Positions 44,350 to 54,160 are shown, counted from the first letter of the stretch. The stretch: 64,000 nt of DNA from Arcicella sp034519515 (GCA_034519515.1 JAXHOK010000046.1:1-64000), one strand, 5' to 3'. Translations and numbers: made by a program. The notes: a model not told the origin generated them from the sequence alone.

Positions 44350-45297
44350 CTATTTAGAAAGCCGATATTCACTCGGAGATATACCCGTTTGAGCCTTAAA
44401 AAAACGAGTAAAATCACTTATCTCACTTTTACCAATTTTAAAAGCAATTTCGGTGATATTTAGATTGGTTTGCTTTAATAATACTTTGGCTTCCAGCAAA
44501 AGCATTTCATTGAGTAAATCGTGGGCAGATTTGCCAACGGTGTTTTTCACGCACTTATTTAGGTGATTAGGCGATACGTTGAGTAGTTCGGCATAATCAG
44601 TTATCTTATTTTTACTCAGAATATGAACGCTTAATGCTTTTTTAAATTCCTCGGTAATGAGCGATGCCGCATTTTGATTTTTTGGCTTTGATGCCTCAAT
44701 GAAGGGTTTTAGTTCACTAAATAGTGCCATTAAATATGTTCTCAGAATATCGTTTCTGCAGTTTTTGTCAGCATGATATTCTCTACAAAGTCGTTCTAAG
44801 ATAATAATGATATTTTCTCTTGTTTCGTTACTAACATTGACTAACGGATAAGAATTTAGTTCAAAAAAGGGAAACTCCTTAATTAATTCTTGCAGATTAG
44901 TTTTTTGAGAAATCAAGTCAAGATTAAAATGGCAATAATAGCCCGATACTGATGTTCTCACAAAATGCCCCGTTGTTATTTGATGGGCTGGTGTAAAAAA
45001 GAATGAATTTTCACCAAACTCATAGGTGTCAATGCCATTGCTTTTGATGCTTGTGCCTTGCTTTAAAAAGAAAAACGAAAATACTTTGAGTCGGCGTGGC
45101 ATTAATTCTGATGGTGGCGGAGCATCAACAACCTTGAAATAATCTTCTATCCGATTGATATGAAAATAGTTGTGGGCATGATAAGAAATAATGTTCAAGG
45201 GCATACCTGTATTGTCCGTCAATTCTTGTCTTAAATCGTCGGAATCGAGAATTGGAATTTTGGCAGTATTGATTTTTTTACTGTTCATTTTAATCAT
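44350..45297 (-). CDS. AraC family regulator of the C-glycoside gene set
   Basis: A 315-residue regulator with an N-terminal cupin-like sensing domain and a C-terminal AraC DNA-binding domain (DYAELLNVSPNHLNKCVKNT, then NITEIAFKIGKSEISDFTRFFKAQTG). It lies 27 bases downstream of the GMC gene on the same strand and so probably ends the TIM-barrel - DUF6379 - GMC operon. It is related along its whole length to the AraC gene at 59,045. Likely inducer: a glycoside or its aglycone. Confidence 0.9.
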   Translation of the reverse strand: MIKMNSKKINTAKIPILDSDDLRQELTDNTGMPLNIISYHAHNYFHINRIEDYFKVVDAPPPSELMPRRLKVFSFFFLKQGTSIKSNGIDTYEFGENSFFFTPAHQITTGHFVRTSVSGYYCHFNLDLISQKTNLQELIKEFPFFELNSYPLVNVSNETRENIIIILERLCREYHADKNCRNDILRTYLMALFSELKPFIEASKPKNQNAASLITEEFKKALSVHILSKNKITDYAELLNVSPNHLNKCVKNTVGKSAHDLLNEMLLLEAKVLLKQTNLNITEIAFKIGKSEISDFTRFFKAQTGISPSEYRLSK

Positions 45298-45324
45298 TCA
45301 TATCTCATAATTCACATTTACAGC

Positions 45325-46857
45325 TTAAAGCAATTCAATAACTTTCTCAGCCGACCGTACCGCCAAAGCCACACTCGTAAGCGTTGGGTTGGAAGTTGTT
45401 GCCACAGGAATTACGCCATTCCCACCCACAAAAAGGTTATCAAATCCCCAAACTTTTGAATAGGTATCGCAAACTGATGTACCATCGTTTGTTTCACCCA
45501 TACGAATTGTACCACTGTAATGTAATGAAGTTCCTGTGGGCATTGTGGTTTGTTCACCTTCTTTAATCACTTTTCCGAAAGCACTTGCCACTTTGGCTTG
45601 CATTATTTTTGCCGCTTCGATTTGGGCTAAATCTTTGGGGGTAAATTCATACTTAAAATTCATTTTTGGCATTCCCAAATAATCTTTTTCGGTTTCTGAA
45701 AAAACGATATGGTCTTCAAAACGAGATTCTTTCAAACAGCCGTAACCTAAACCTACGATGTGTTTAGGATTACCATTTGTTTCAATTTTCAATGGCGAAA
45801 CGTCCATGTGCATTATTTGGCAATGAAACGGATGATTTGGGGCATCAAAAGGCACCCAAAATACGCCAATGGTTGGCTCACTTCTTTTGGTTTGGTCATA
45901 CATGGGTGCGATTGATTTATCCACCAAGTTTTCATGCAATTCCACAAACGTAAATATAAAAGGGTGTTCATTTAAATAATGACCCAAGGCTTTTGGACGA
46001 ATTTTTGAAGCCCATAATAATTGGGGCGTTCGCAATGCGTCTGCCGCTACAATCACAATTTTAGCTGTAATTTCTTCTTGTTTTTTATCGGGTAAATGTT
46101 CAATTAATGCACCACAAACTTTACCATTTTCGTATATTAGTTTTCTACAAATGGTATCTGAAAGTATAGTAAAGTTTTTCTTTTCATGGACTAAATCACC
46201 TAAAATTACATCTGAACCTACCCAATATTGCCCAGCATTGTCATCAGGCACACAAGCCAAGGGCATGGGTTGCACTTGTCGATTAGCCGAAAGTTTATCT
46301 CTAAAGATATCTCCCACAATATTCAAAATAGCATTACCTTCTGCCGATTCTGGAAAGGCTTTTTGAGTTACACAAAGTAATTCTTCGGCTTTTGAAAATA
46401 TTCGTTCATAGTCATCTTCTGGAATAAAGTTGATGCGTTCTTCGTTTCCCGGGCGTGGGCAAGCACAAGTCCAATGAGCCCCCATTCCGCCTACATTACT
46501 TGACAATGAGGCAGCGGGCATTTCGTTGATGGATAAATCTTCAATGTTTGATGTTACCAAATGAGTGCCAGGGCGAGCCAATAAGTCTGCACTAATTGTT
46601 CCTTTTTGGGCAGCCATCGCACGTTCATTAATTGTTATGAGCGGATAGGCTTTTCGAGAATCACCCTGTGAAGCAATTTGTGCACTTTCCCTTTCTTGCT
46701 CATTTTCAATATTTTTAATATGCTGACCAGCAATTTTTGTTAGCCTCGGTCCCAAATCAATCATTAAGATTTTGGCATTGGGTTTTTGTTCCGAAATTAA
46801 TCTGGCATAAGTTGCCCCAATTGGTCCGCTACCAATTATTAGTACGTCTGTATTCAT
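45325..46857 (-). CDS. GMC flavoprotein, pyranose-oxidase-like (CarA-type C-glycoside 3-oxidase candidate)
   Basis: A 510-residue GMC oxidoreductase resembling pyranose 2-oxidase and the FAD-dependent C-glycoside 3-oxidases (CarA/DgoA type). The FAD loop is VLIIGSGPIGATYARL, SSNVGGMGAHWTCACPRP is the flavin/substrate region, and the catalytic pair is H446 (SLHYSGTIRMG) and N490 (TTSNPTLTS), spaced as in pyranose oxidase. It would oxidise the sugar C3 hydroxyl, which activates the glycosidic C-C bond for cleavage. It follows the DUF6379 gene by eight bases. Cytosolic; no signal peptide. Plain sugar oxidation is the alternative. Confidence 0.88.
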   Translation of the reverse strand: MNTDVLIIGSGPIGATYARLISEQKPNAKILMIDLGPRLTKIAGQHIKNIENEQERESAQIASQGDSRKAYPLITINERAMAAQKGTISADLLARPGTHLVTSNIEDLSINEMPAASLSSNVGGMGAHWTCACPRPGNEERINFIPEDDYERIFSKAEELLCVTQKAFPESAEGNAILNIVGDIFRDKLSANRQVQPMPLACVPDDNAGQYWVGSDVILGDLVHEKKNFTILSDTICRKLIYENGKVCGALIEHLPDKKQEEITAKIVIVAADALRTPQLLWASKIRPKALGHYLNEHPFIFTFVELHENLVDKSIAPMYDQTKRSEPTIGVFWVPFDAPNHPFHCQIMHMDVSPLKIETNGNPKHIVGLGYGCLKESRFEDHIVFSETEKDYLGMPKMNFKYEFTPKDLAQIEAAKIMQAKVASAFGKVIKEGEQTTMPTGTSLHYSGTIRMGETNDGTSVCDTYSKVWGFDNLFVGGNGVIPVATTSNPTLTSVALAVRSAEKVIELL

Positions 46858-46865
46858 TAGTATTT

Positions 46866-47252
46866 TTAAATTGTAATTTTTTGCTCTGCCACCCTGATAC
46901 TTGGGAAAGGCATATATCCAATTCGTAGATTAATTTTCAAACCAATGCTATGCTCCCCTGCCGATAAACCTCCATCTTTTTGGATTGATAAAATAGCTTC
47001 TTCTCCCATTTCCCAACGGTCTTCTACTTCGCTTTCTCGTTTTTCGAGGTCATAAGTATTACCATGGACGGTAATGTTTACGGCGTTTTGTGGCAAAATT
47101 TCACCATCAACACTCACTTCGATTTCTTCTACCATCGACAATGAAACGCCACGATAATAGGGCAATCTTGCACCAATTTCAAAGCCCGTTTTTTTGTTAT
47201 TTTTCTCGATATTTTTTGCCTTTTCTGGCAATATCATATATTTTTCAAACAT
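46866..47252 (-). CDS. DUF6379 protein, C-glycoside deglycosidase small subunit (DgpB/CarB-like)
   Basis: A 128-residue beta-rich protein of the kind found only as partner of the TIM-barrel C-glycoside deglycosidase. Conserved-looking segments are MFEKYMILPEKAKNI, FEIGARLPYYRGVSLSMVEE, VSVDGEILPQN and RWEMGEEA, ending LRIGYMPFP. In known systems it caps the barrel and completes the active site. It lies between the TIM-barrel gene (72 bases upstream) and the GMC gene (8 bases downstream), which is the expected grouping. Confidence 0.85.
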   Translation of the reverse strand: MFEKYMILPEKAKNIEKNNKKTGFEIGARLPYYRGVSLSMVEEIEVSVDGEILPQNAVNITVHGNTYDLEKRESEVEDRWEMGEEAILSIQKDGGLSAGEHSIGLKINLRIGYMPFPSIRVAEQKITI

Positions 47253-47324
47253 GGTTTTATTAATGTTTAATGGTGAATGTTTAATGATAAATAAAGATTT
47301 GATGCCTGTAATAAAACATCATAA

Positions 47325-48311
47325 TCAATTATTTATCATTCTCCTTAGCATTTCTTGATGTCTCCTTACTTGCTCTACGCTATCGACTTCATGAATATCT
47401 TGAATGTGGCGATTGCCTTCATATTCGCTGGCTATGTAGCCATTGAAGCCACCTATTTTCAAAACATCAATCACTTCTTTGTACGGAATACTGTATTCGG
47501 TGTAGTCTTCCAACATTTCAAGGAATTTACCGTGAATATGAATGATTCTATCCATGTGGGGCAATAAACTCAATGGATTTACGCAAGTATTATGGCGTGA
47601 AAGTTCGGCTACTGCCATATCTATTCGGCGGTTACTCATTTTAGAAACTTCATAAATGGTATATTCTGCCATTACGCCTTTTTCGTGCTGACTGCATACA
47701 TATTCGGCTATTTTTGGGTCGGCACCATTACGAATCATTCTATCAATTTGTACCCGAGGAAGGCGTGCCGTAAAGCCACCCATATCTGGGATAAATCCAA
47801 AATGTTTTGTGCCTGTTTTTTCCATAACTTCCCAGTGTTTATACATCCAAGCACTGTTGATGTTCCACGGGGCGTGTACTTCAATGCCTAATTTTACATC
47901 ATGGTCTTCGGCAAATGGAATCACCTTTTCCATGATTTGGGGCGTTGTATTTACAATTACCCTAATTACCTTAAATCCTAATTTATGGGCAAAAACAATA
48001 TCTCTCTTAAACGACTCAACCGCTTCATCATCAGACATATAATGCCCTTTTTTCTTATTATAATCTAAGAACATATCGTGGGCAACGGGCGTAACTTGGT
48101 ATTTATCCATCCAACCAAACCACTGGTCGATAAAGGCATCCGTCAGTTTCGGAAAACCAACAATACTCTGCTCACCCAGCATTTCGATACCCGTGGCACC
48201 CGTTGCTGCCGCAGCGGCAATACAATCTTCAAGGTTCATTTTTCTGAGAAAAAATTCTTCTTGGTAGCTGTATAGACTTACGGCTCGTTTGATATTTGAA
48301 ACTTCGCTCAT
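47325..48311 (-). CDS. TIM-barrel C-glycoside deglycosidase large subunit (DgpC/CarC-like)
   Basis: A 328-residue xylose-isomerase-like TIM barrel. Putative metal ligands are E144, D176, H260 and E296 (in LGIEVHAPW, IPDMGG, IIHIHGKF and IASEYEGNRH); H146 in E-V-H is placed like the general base of characterised deglycosidases. The HIHGKFLEM...EYSIPYKEV...GYIASEYEG run is the hallmark of the DgpC/CarC group rather than of ordinary sugar isomerases. It would eliminate the aglycone from a 3-keto C-glycoside with the DUF6379 subunit. It heads the operon. Sugar-phosphate isomerase is the fallback annotation. Confidence 0.88.
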   Translation of the reverse strand: MSEVSNIKRAVSLYSYQEEFFLRKMNLEDCIAAAAATGATGIEMLGEQSIVGFPKLTDAFIDQWFGWMDKYQVTPVAHDMFLDYNKKKGHYMSDDEAVESFKRDIVFAHKLGFKVIRVIVNTTPQIMEKVIPFAEDHDVKLGIEVHAPWNINSAWMYKHWEVMEKTGTKHFGFIPDMGGFTARLPRVQIDRMIRNGADPKIAEYVCSQHEKGVMAEYTIYEVSKMSNRRIDMAVAELSRHNTCVNPLSLLPHMDRIIHIHGKFLEMLEDYTEYSIPYKEVIDVLKIGGFNGYIASEYEGNRHIQDIHEVDSVEQVRRHQEMLRRMINN

Positions 48312-48520
48312 TTGATAATTCCAATAAGGATATTTAAGGTCTTTGGTATTTCAGTCCATAAAATTCATTGCTATATCCTTGGAAAGAAAATCAAACGATA
48401 TCTTATTATGATGAGGGAATAAGAAATGATATTTATACAGGGAAAAATAGAAAAAATTTGAACAAAAATATACCGGATATAATAAGGTTATATTTAACTG
48501 CTTTTTTGAAAAATTAAAGA

Positions 48521-49696
48521 TTAATTGCTCCCCTCTAGGGGGGCCCCCACAGTAACCACCGCACAGATAATACCTACTACCAAAAAAGTAGGTTGCACAC
48601 CGCCCGAAAAATTAGTTATTCCTGATACAAAAACTGGGTTTAGAAATTGCCCCAAGAAAAACGCACTGGTCCAGAAACCCATGCCACGCCCACGAAATTG
48701 AACTGGAAATGTGTTCAGTCCCCAAGCCACTAAAACGGGGATTGTCATACCACAACCCAATTGCTGAATCCAGCCTACTGCCATGGCGGTAGTTGGGTCT
48801 TTGGCTATTCCGATACCCACGAGGCCGATGGCAAAAAGTAGGAACATCAGTGCCATTTGTTGCCAAAAAGGGCGTTTTGACATCATACCGAATATCAAAG
48901 CTCCCAAAGGCACCGCCGTACTTGTGATGGCACTCATATTGCCCAACTGTATTCTGTCCTTAATTCCCATGGCATCTAAGGCTCTTGAAAAATGGATTGT
49001 ATAAACAAAATATAATATTGATACACAAAACGTTATTAAAAACACCCAAATGGTACTTTTAATAGGAAATTTTGCATCGCTTGATACTTCATCTATTGCA
49101 CTTGTGAATTTTTCTTCGGGTTCAAATATGAATAACAAAGAAAGAACAGTGATTAAAAAAGAAATGGCATATACCAAAAAAGGATAGTTCCAGCCCATGT
49201 TAGCGAGGTGTCCGCTCAATGAAAGCAGTAAAGCTGCCGCAATCGACCCAAAGAAAATCTGTACGGTCAGCCATTTTGAACGGTCTTTTGGTGCAAAATA
49301 ATCACCCAAAAGTGTGTTGCCAATCACCAAAACGAATGCTTCGCCAACGCCCAAAAGCAAACGACCCGTGATAACGGTATTGAAACCGTCCAAGAAAAAG
49401 GGTAATATTCCGCCCAAACCATAAACCGCCGTAAAAATTATCACTAATTTTCTTCTACCATATTTATCTACCAAAACTCCCGCAAATGGGGCGATAAGAG
49501 CAATACAAATCCCAGGTGCGGTTAAAATCATTGGCACGAGTAGGTCTTTGTTTGGCACATCTTTAAAATGCTCCATGAGGGTTGGCACTGCGGGCATCAA
49601 AGCCACGATTGCCATCATCGGTAGTTGATTCAAAAGAATAACCACGAGTGCTTGCCAATAGCCAGCTTTACGGGTAGATAGGGTTGGAATAGTCAT
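48521..49696 (-). CDS. MFS transporter (aromatic/sugar-acid type)
   Basis: A 391-residue, twelve-helix facilitator. FAGVLVDKYGRRKLVIIFTAVYG is the loop 2-3 motif and GRLLLGVGEAFVLVIGNTLLGDYF the helix 4-5 segment. It ends abruptly with VTVGAPLEGSN, encoded by a G/C-rich word (CTCCCCTCTAGGGGGG) like those in intergenic repeats here, so the natural C-terminus may have been replaced. It is just upstream of the C-glycoside operon on the same strand and may import its substrate across the inner membrane. Confidence 0.85.
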   Translation of the reverse strand: MTIPTLSTRKAGYWQALVVILLNQLPMMAIVALMPAVPTLMEHFKDVPNKDLLVPMILTAPGICIALIAPFAGVLVDKYGRRKLVIIFTAVYGLGGILPFFLDGFNTVITGRLLLGVGEAFVLVIGNTLLGDYFAPKDRSKWLTVQIFFGSIAAALLLSLSGHLANMGWNYPFLVYAISFLITVLSLLFIFEPEEKFTSAIDEVSSDAKFPIKSTIWVFLITFCVSILYFVYTIHFSRALDAMGIKDRIQLGNMSAITSTAVPLGALIFGMMSKRPFWQQMALMFLLFAIGLVGIGIAKDPTTAMAVGWIQQLGCGMTIPVLVAWGLNTFPVQFRGRGMGFWTSAFFLGQFLNPVFVSGITNFSGGVQPTFLVVGIICAVVTVGAPLEGSN

Positions 49697-49768
49697 AAAG
49701 GGTCTTTTTGTATTTTACGCTAATATTATTTTTACAGTTGAATAATGCAATACTTATGGTAATTTTAT

Positions 49769-49801
49769 AAAAAGCCAGTATTATATATACTGGCTTTTTA
49801 A
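49769..49801 (-). terminator. terminator of the TonB receptor gene
   Basis: AAAAAGCCAGTA pairs with TACTGGCTTTTT around an AT loop, 20 bases after the receptor stop, with a T-run on the minus strand. Confidence 0.85.
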
Positions 49802-49820
49802 TTGAGAGCCTAAAATCTGA

Positions 49821-52301
49821 TTATTTTTTAAAACGATAACCTAATTGCATTCCAACTAATCGTGGTGAACCAAAAATCCAGCTAAATCCGTTGATGTTGG
49901 CACCATTAAAAGAAGTATTTGTTATGATGCGATTGTCTTCTAAATTTTGGGCAAAAAGACCAATATCCCAGTTGCTTTTCTTGGCTGTGTAAGTAATAAA
50001 TACGTCAGTTTTGGTAAAGGCGGGTTGTCTTTCCATTGCCATATTAAACGGCGACATGAAGTAATCTGACTTATACATAGTTTGAACACCAACATTCAAA
50101 TTTCCACCACCTATTGCAAAATCATGGTCATAACCAGCAATTAGCGTCCATTTTGGAGCTTGAATCGGGCTATTCCCTTTTACATTTACCTTTTCGGTAG
50201 TGGTACCAATACGCTGACGGTCTAAGGTGAAATCGCCAAATTTAGCGTCTAAATAATTAACCGTAAACTTTACATGGTCTCTTTTGGTCAAAGCCAATTC
50301 ACCATCAAATTCTATACCCGTGTAATTTGAATTACCCGCATTTTTGATTGCCGAACCAACCTCTGATGAAATAAAGACCGATACTTGCTGACCTTGGTAG
50401 GCATAGTTGAAAATCGATGCATTTAGGCGTAATTTGTTTTCAAAAAATGTATTTTTTGTGCCTATTTCAATAGCTCTCAGGTTTTCAGCATCATAATTTC
50501 CGATGTTATCAAAACCACCTGCTTTATAGCCTGTACTGAGTTTAGCAAATACCATTTTTGTCGCATCAATTTTATAATCAAAATTGAGCAAATAAGTCAA
50601 TTGACTCCAACTACCCGAATTTGGTAATGTTGCAAGCGATGGCCTCATGCCTTCTTGTGTCATACTTGTTGGCACGTCGGGATAGAAAAAACGAGTCCGA
50701 ACTGCATTTGGGGGCATTGGGCCTGCCGCCAAGTCAGATGCTGTTCGATTTTTATCGTCCCAACTATTTCTTAATCCAACTGTGATTCCTAATTTTTCGG
50801 TGGCGTTATAGGTTGCTTGACCAAAAAGTCCCGTTGTTTTTGAGTCAATTTCTCTAATGAAAAAGTTATTAAACGGAGATTTTCCTCCGAAGGCTCCTTT
50901 TACGGCTGCCAATATCAATCCTCTTGCTACGTTTTGCTGTTCAGAACCATAAAATCCACCTGCTTGCCATATCAATTTTTTAGATTCACCATTGATACGT
51001 AATTCGTGGCTTTGGGTTTGATATTTTAAATCATTGTGAAAACTAAACGTTTCAGGAATAAATCCGTTTAAGGGCTGATAACTTAATAGCTTTACATCAC
51101 GATAACCACCTGAATAAGTGATTATTGCTTTTCCCAAATCATAGGCAATTCTTGAACGAATAGCTCCTTGGTCTGCTTTCATAAAACCTGCAACGGCCAC
51201 TGGCCAATCGTTGGGAAGTGGGGTTGTCCATGATACAGGGGCTTTACCTGTAAGTGAGGGGTCTTTTACGGCCTCGGCAGTCATACTCACACCATAAGCC
51301 GCAGGTCCTAATTGGTCAGTTTTGTTGTATTCTCCTGCTACATAAATTGATAATTTATTGGTAGGATTAACCGCCAAACCCGCACGGGCTGCCCAAACAT
51401 TGCCATTATCCAAGCCACCAACGTATGCTCCTGTGCCACTACTTTGGCGGTAGCCATCGTGCTTTGAGAGCATTCCTGCCACCCTAAATGCTGCTATTTT
51501 ACCCAATGGTATGTTTACCGCAGCGTTGGCTTTTATTGAATTGTAATTGCCGTAAGACATCGTCGCTTCTGCTTCAGTACGCCCAATAACAGGCTTTCGA
51601 GCAATCAGATTGATGGCACCTGCTGTGGCATTTCGACCGTATAATGTACCTTGTGGGCCTTTTAAAACTTCTACTCTTTCTAAGTCAAACATGGCCGCAT
51701 TGAGTGCCACGGGTCTATTGATATACTCACCATCAATACCCACCGTAACGGCTTGGTCTGAAAGTTCGGCAGCTCCATCGTGGCTACCCACTCCACGCAC
51801 AACAATTTGATTAAAAACAGTATTGGTAACAATCGAAAGACTGGGTGCCAAATTTTGAAGTGATGCCAAATCTGTTACGCCTTGACGCACAAGTGTTTTG
51901 CCGCTCACTAAGTCCATTGAGATAGGCACTCGCTGGGCTGAAACTGCACGATTTTCCGCCGTTACTACAACTTCTTCCAGACTTCCTGCGGCTTCATTTA
52001 AAGAAACATCAATTGTTTTTTGGTCTGCAATAGTAACTTCTTGTAACTCATAACCCACAAATGAAAAAGTGAGTGATTGACCTTTACGAGCATCAATGCT
52101 GTACTGACCGTTTTTGTCAGTTGAAGTACCTTTGGTAGTTCCTTTGATGACAACATTTACACCTGGTAGTTTCTCGCCGGTATTAGAGCTAACCGTTCCT
52201 GAAATTTGTTGGGCAAAGCCAACATAACTAATCAGGACGAAAAAATAAATAAGGAAATTTCTCTTTTTGGAAATCATACCTAATAATAATTTTTTGTTCA
52301 T
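49821..52301 (-). CDS. TonB-dependent outer-membrane receptor
   Basis: An 826-residue receptor with a signal peptide (to about residue 30), a carboxypeptidase-D-like domain (ISGTVSSNTGEKLPGVNVVI...GYELQEVTI, residues 33-105), a plug (VPISMDLVSGKTLVRQGVTD ... VEVLKGPQGTLYGRNATAGAINL) and a 22-strand barrel ending LVGMQLGYRFKK. The last aromatic strand is intact. There is no SusD next to it, so it resembles siderophore/small-molecule receptors rather than glycan SusC. The neighbourhood suggests aromatic glycosides as cargo. Confidence 0.93.
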   Translation of the reverse strand: MNKKLLLGMISKKRNFLIYFFVLISYVGFAQQISGTVSSNTGEKLPGVNVVIKGTTKGTSTDKNGQYSIDARKGQSLTFSFVGYELQEVTIADQKTIDVSLNEAAGSLEEVVVTAENRAVSAQRVPISMDLVSGKTLVRQGVTDLASLQNLAPSLSIVTNTVFNQIVVRGVGSHDGAAELSDQAVTVGIDGEYINRPVALNAAMFDLERVEVLKGPQGTLYGRNATAGAINLIARKPVIGRTEAEATMSYGNYNSIKANAAVNIPLGKIAAFRVAGMLSKHDGYRQSSGTGAYVGGLDNGNVWAARAGLAVNPTNKLSIYVAGEYNKTDQLGPAAYGVSMTAEAVKDPSLTGKAPVSWTTPLPNDWPVAVAGFMKADQGAIRSRIAYDLGKAIITYSGGYRDVKLLSYQPLNGFIPETFSFHNDLKYQTQSHELRINGESKKLIWQAGGFYGSEQQNVARGLILAAVKGAFGGKSPFNNFFIREIDSKTTGLFGQATYNATEKLGITVGLRNSWDDKNRTASDLAAGPMPPNAVRTRFFYPDVPTSMTQEGMRPSLATLPNSGSWSQLTYLLNFDYKIDATKMVFAKLSTGYKAGGFDNIGNYDAENLRAIEIGTKNTFFENKLRLNASIFNYAYQGQQVSVFISSEVGSAIKNAGNSNYTGIEFDGELALTKRDHVKFTVNYLDAKFGDFTLDRQRIGTTTEKVNVKGNSPIQAPKWTLIAGYDHDFAIGGGNLNVGVQTMYKSDYFMSPFNMAMERQPAFTKTDVFITYTAKKSNWDIGLFAQNLEDNRIITNTSFNGANINGFSWIFGSPRLVGMQLGYRFKK

Positions 52302-52416
52302 GAGTTTGGATATTTTTGATATTTTAATAAAACCAATAACATATTCAAAAGACTTAGCAATTTTTACCTTCAGTAAAAGAGACTTAGTTATTGACTTTTA
52401 ATGATATTTTTTTATA

Positions 52417-52424
52417 CAAAACTA
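52417..52424 (-). promoter_or_regulatory. Bacteroidota -7 box before the TonB receptor gene
   Basis: TAGTTTTG (TAnnTTTG type) on the minus strand, 116 bases before the receptor ATG, with flanks identical to the box before the extradiol dioxygenase. A TTATCAAT word lies upstream at 52,446-52,453. Confidence 0.45.
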
Positions 52425-52540
52425 ATATTAGGATTATTTAATTATTTATCAATAATATTCCAATACTTGACAATTTCAATCCATAATTAGAGTTATGGCA
52501 ATTTTTTGGGGCAAAATGGGGCAATAAGTGGCAAAAAAAA

Positions 52541-52566
52541 CCTCGCTCTAAAATTTAGGCGAGGCT
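52541..52566 (-). terminator. terminator of the SDR operon
   Basis: CCTCGC and GCGAGG pair around an AT-rich loop, followed on the minus strand by eight T. It lies 46 bases after the SDR stop at 52,612. Confidence 0.85.
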
Positions 52567-52611
52567 TTACAAAAACAACTTGAATAGTTTAATTTATCGA
52601 ACAGTACGACA

Positions 52612-53379
52612 TCAGCACAATGCTCCTCCATCCGCCGCTATGGCAGAACCCGTGATAAAACTGGATTCGTCTGAACAAAGCCACAGCACTACATCAGCGA
52701 TTTCTTGGGGCGTTCCCATGCGTTTCATGGCTTGAAAATTGATGGCTGCCTGTTTGGCTTCGGGATTGTGGGCTAATTTCCTGCGACCTTCCATTAACAT
52801 CGGCGTTTCGATGGCGGTTGGGCAAATGCAATTTACTCGGATATTATCGGTTGCGTATTCTCGGGCGGCAGTTTTTGTTAAACCCACAACGCCATGTTTT
52901 GAAGCGGCATAAGGCGAGTTTTCGGGTTGGGCAATCAAACCAGCCGCCGATGATAAATTAACGATATTTCCACCACCATTTTTCAGCATTTCGGTCAGTT
53001 GAAATTTCATGCAATACCACGTTCCTGTTAGGTTAATATTGATTTGTTGGTGCCAAAATTCATCGGGATATTCATGAATTTTCATGGAAACGGGACCCGC
53101 AATTCCCGCAATGTTTGCGGCACAGTCGAGCCTGCCAAAATGGGCTTTGGTTTGTGAAATTGAGTTTTCAACTTCCTCACGATTGGCGATGTTTACTGCC
53201 AAAGCAAGGGCTTCTCCGCCAGCCGTAATTATCTCATTGGCAGTGGTTTGTGCGTTGGTTTCGTTAATATCACACACCACAACTTTGCCACCTTCACGGG
53301 CAAAAGAGAGAGCCGTTGCTTTTCCAATTCCCGAGCCTGCACCCGTCACGTAACATACTTTGTTTTCAAATCTTTTCAT
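52612..53379 (-). CDS. SDR family oxidoreductase (glucose-1-dehydrogenase-like)
   Basis: A 255-residue classical SDR. Cofactor loop TGAGSGIGKAT, NAAG-equivalent NIAGIAGP, catalytic serine in VNLSSAAGLI and YAASKHGVVGLTK (Tyr and Lys), and the ending FITGSAIAADGGALC. The D in VVVCDINE after strand 2 favours NAD(H). ATG 53379 is taken because the upstream ATGs overlap the preceding SDR. Possible substrates are sugar lactone precursors or ring-derived alcohols. Confidence 0.88.
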   Translation of the reverse strand: MKRFENKVCYVTGAGSGIGKATALSFAREGGKVVVCDINETNAQTTANEIITAGGEALALAVNIANREEVENSISQTKAHFGRLDCAANIAGIAGPVSMKIHEYPDEFWHQQININLTGTWYCMKFQLTEMLKNGGGNIVNLSSAAGLIAQPENSPYAASKHGVVGLTKTAAREYATDNIRVNCICPTAIETPMLMEGRRKLAHNPEAKQAAINFQAMKRMGTPQEIADVVLWLCSDESSFITGSAIAADGGALC

Positions 53380-53389
53380 TGTATTTTCT

Positions 53390-54160
53390 TTAATTTCCAT
53401 CACTAATTGTTGTTCCACCATCCACAATAATATTTTGTCCCGTTATGAATCCGCCCGCTTTTGAGGCAAGCATTACGGCAACTCCCGCAATTTCTTCGGG
53501 TATTCCCATTCTTCGGAGGGGCGTTAATGACAACCGTCTTTCCATAAACTCCTGATTTGCTTTTAAACTTTCAGAAAAAGGCGTGTCAATCAATCCTGGC
53601 GAAATGGTATTTACCCGAATATTGTCTGAGCCAAATTCCACGGCAAGGTTGCGTGCTAATTGAATAAGTCCCGCTTTTGAAATGCCATAAAGTCCTAAGT
53701 TTTTATTACCTCGCACGCCCGCAATACTTGCCATGTATATAACCACACCATCTTTGCGGGTTTGCATTTGCGGTACCAATTTTTTTGTAAGATAGATGGC
53801 AGCTTGTAAATTGAGCCCAATTGTTTTTGGAAAAGTATCGTGATTGATAGTAGATAGCCCTCCTGTTTCTCCAATTCCTACACAATTCATCAGAATATCA
53901 ACTTTTCCAAAGTGTTTCAACGATTCTTCTACGATATTATCAATATCCGTTTTTTGGGTCATATCACACACAACGCCCAAAACTTCGATGCCCTGATTTT
54001 TAAATTCCTCAACAGTAATTTTTACGGCTTCGGGTTCATGGCTTGAAACGATTATGGTTGCTCCGTGGCTGCCCATTGCTTCGGCAATGGCTTTTCCCAT
54101 GCCCGACGTTGAACCTGTGATTAAGGCAATTTTTCCAGTTAGGTCAAAAAGGTCTTTCAT
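53390..54160 (-). CDS. SDR family oxidoreductase
   Basis: A 256-residue classical SDR with TGSTSGMGKAIAEAMGSHG, NCVGIGET at the NNAG position, ASIAGVRG with the catalytic serine and YGISKAGLIQLARNL. It ends FITGQNIIVDGGTTISDGN. The gene lies ten bases before the next SDR and overlaps the upstream MFS gene by four bases, so three to four genes are one operon. Confidence 0.88.
   Translation of the reverse strand: MKDLFDLTGKIALITGSTSGMGKAIAEAMGSHGATIIVSSHEPEAVKITVEEFKNQGIEVLGVVCDMTQKTDIDNIVEESLKHFGKVDILMNCVGIGETGGLSTINHDTFPKTIGLNLQAAIYLTKKLVPQMQTRKDGVVIYMASIAGVRGNKNLGLYGISKAGLIQLARNLAVEFGSDNIRVNTISPGLIDTPFSESLKANQEFMERRLSLTPLRRMGIPEEIAGVAVMLASKAGGFITGQNIIVDGGTTISDGN

Noticed and set aside
49821..52301. 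SusC of a SusC/SusD polysaccharide locus
   Set aside because: No SusD-like gene on either side, and the barrel resembles small-molecule TonB receptors.
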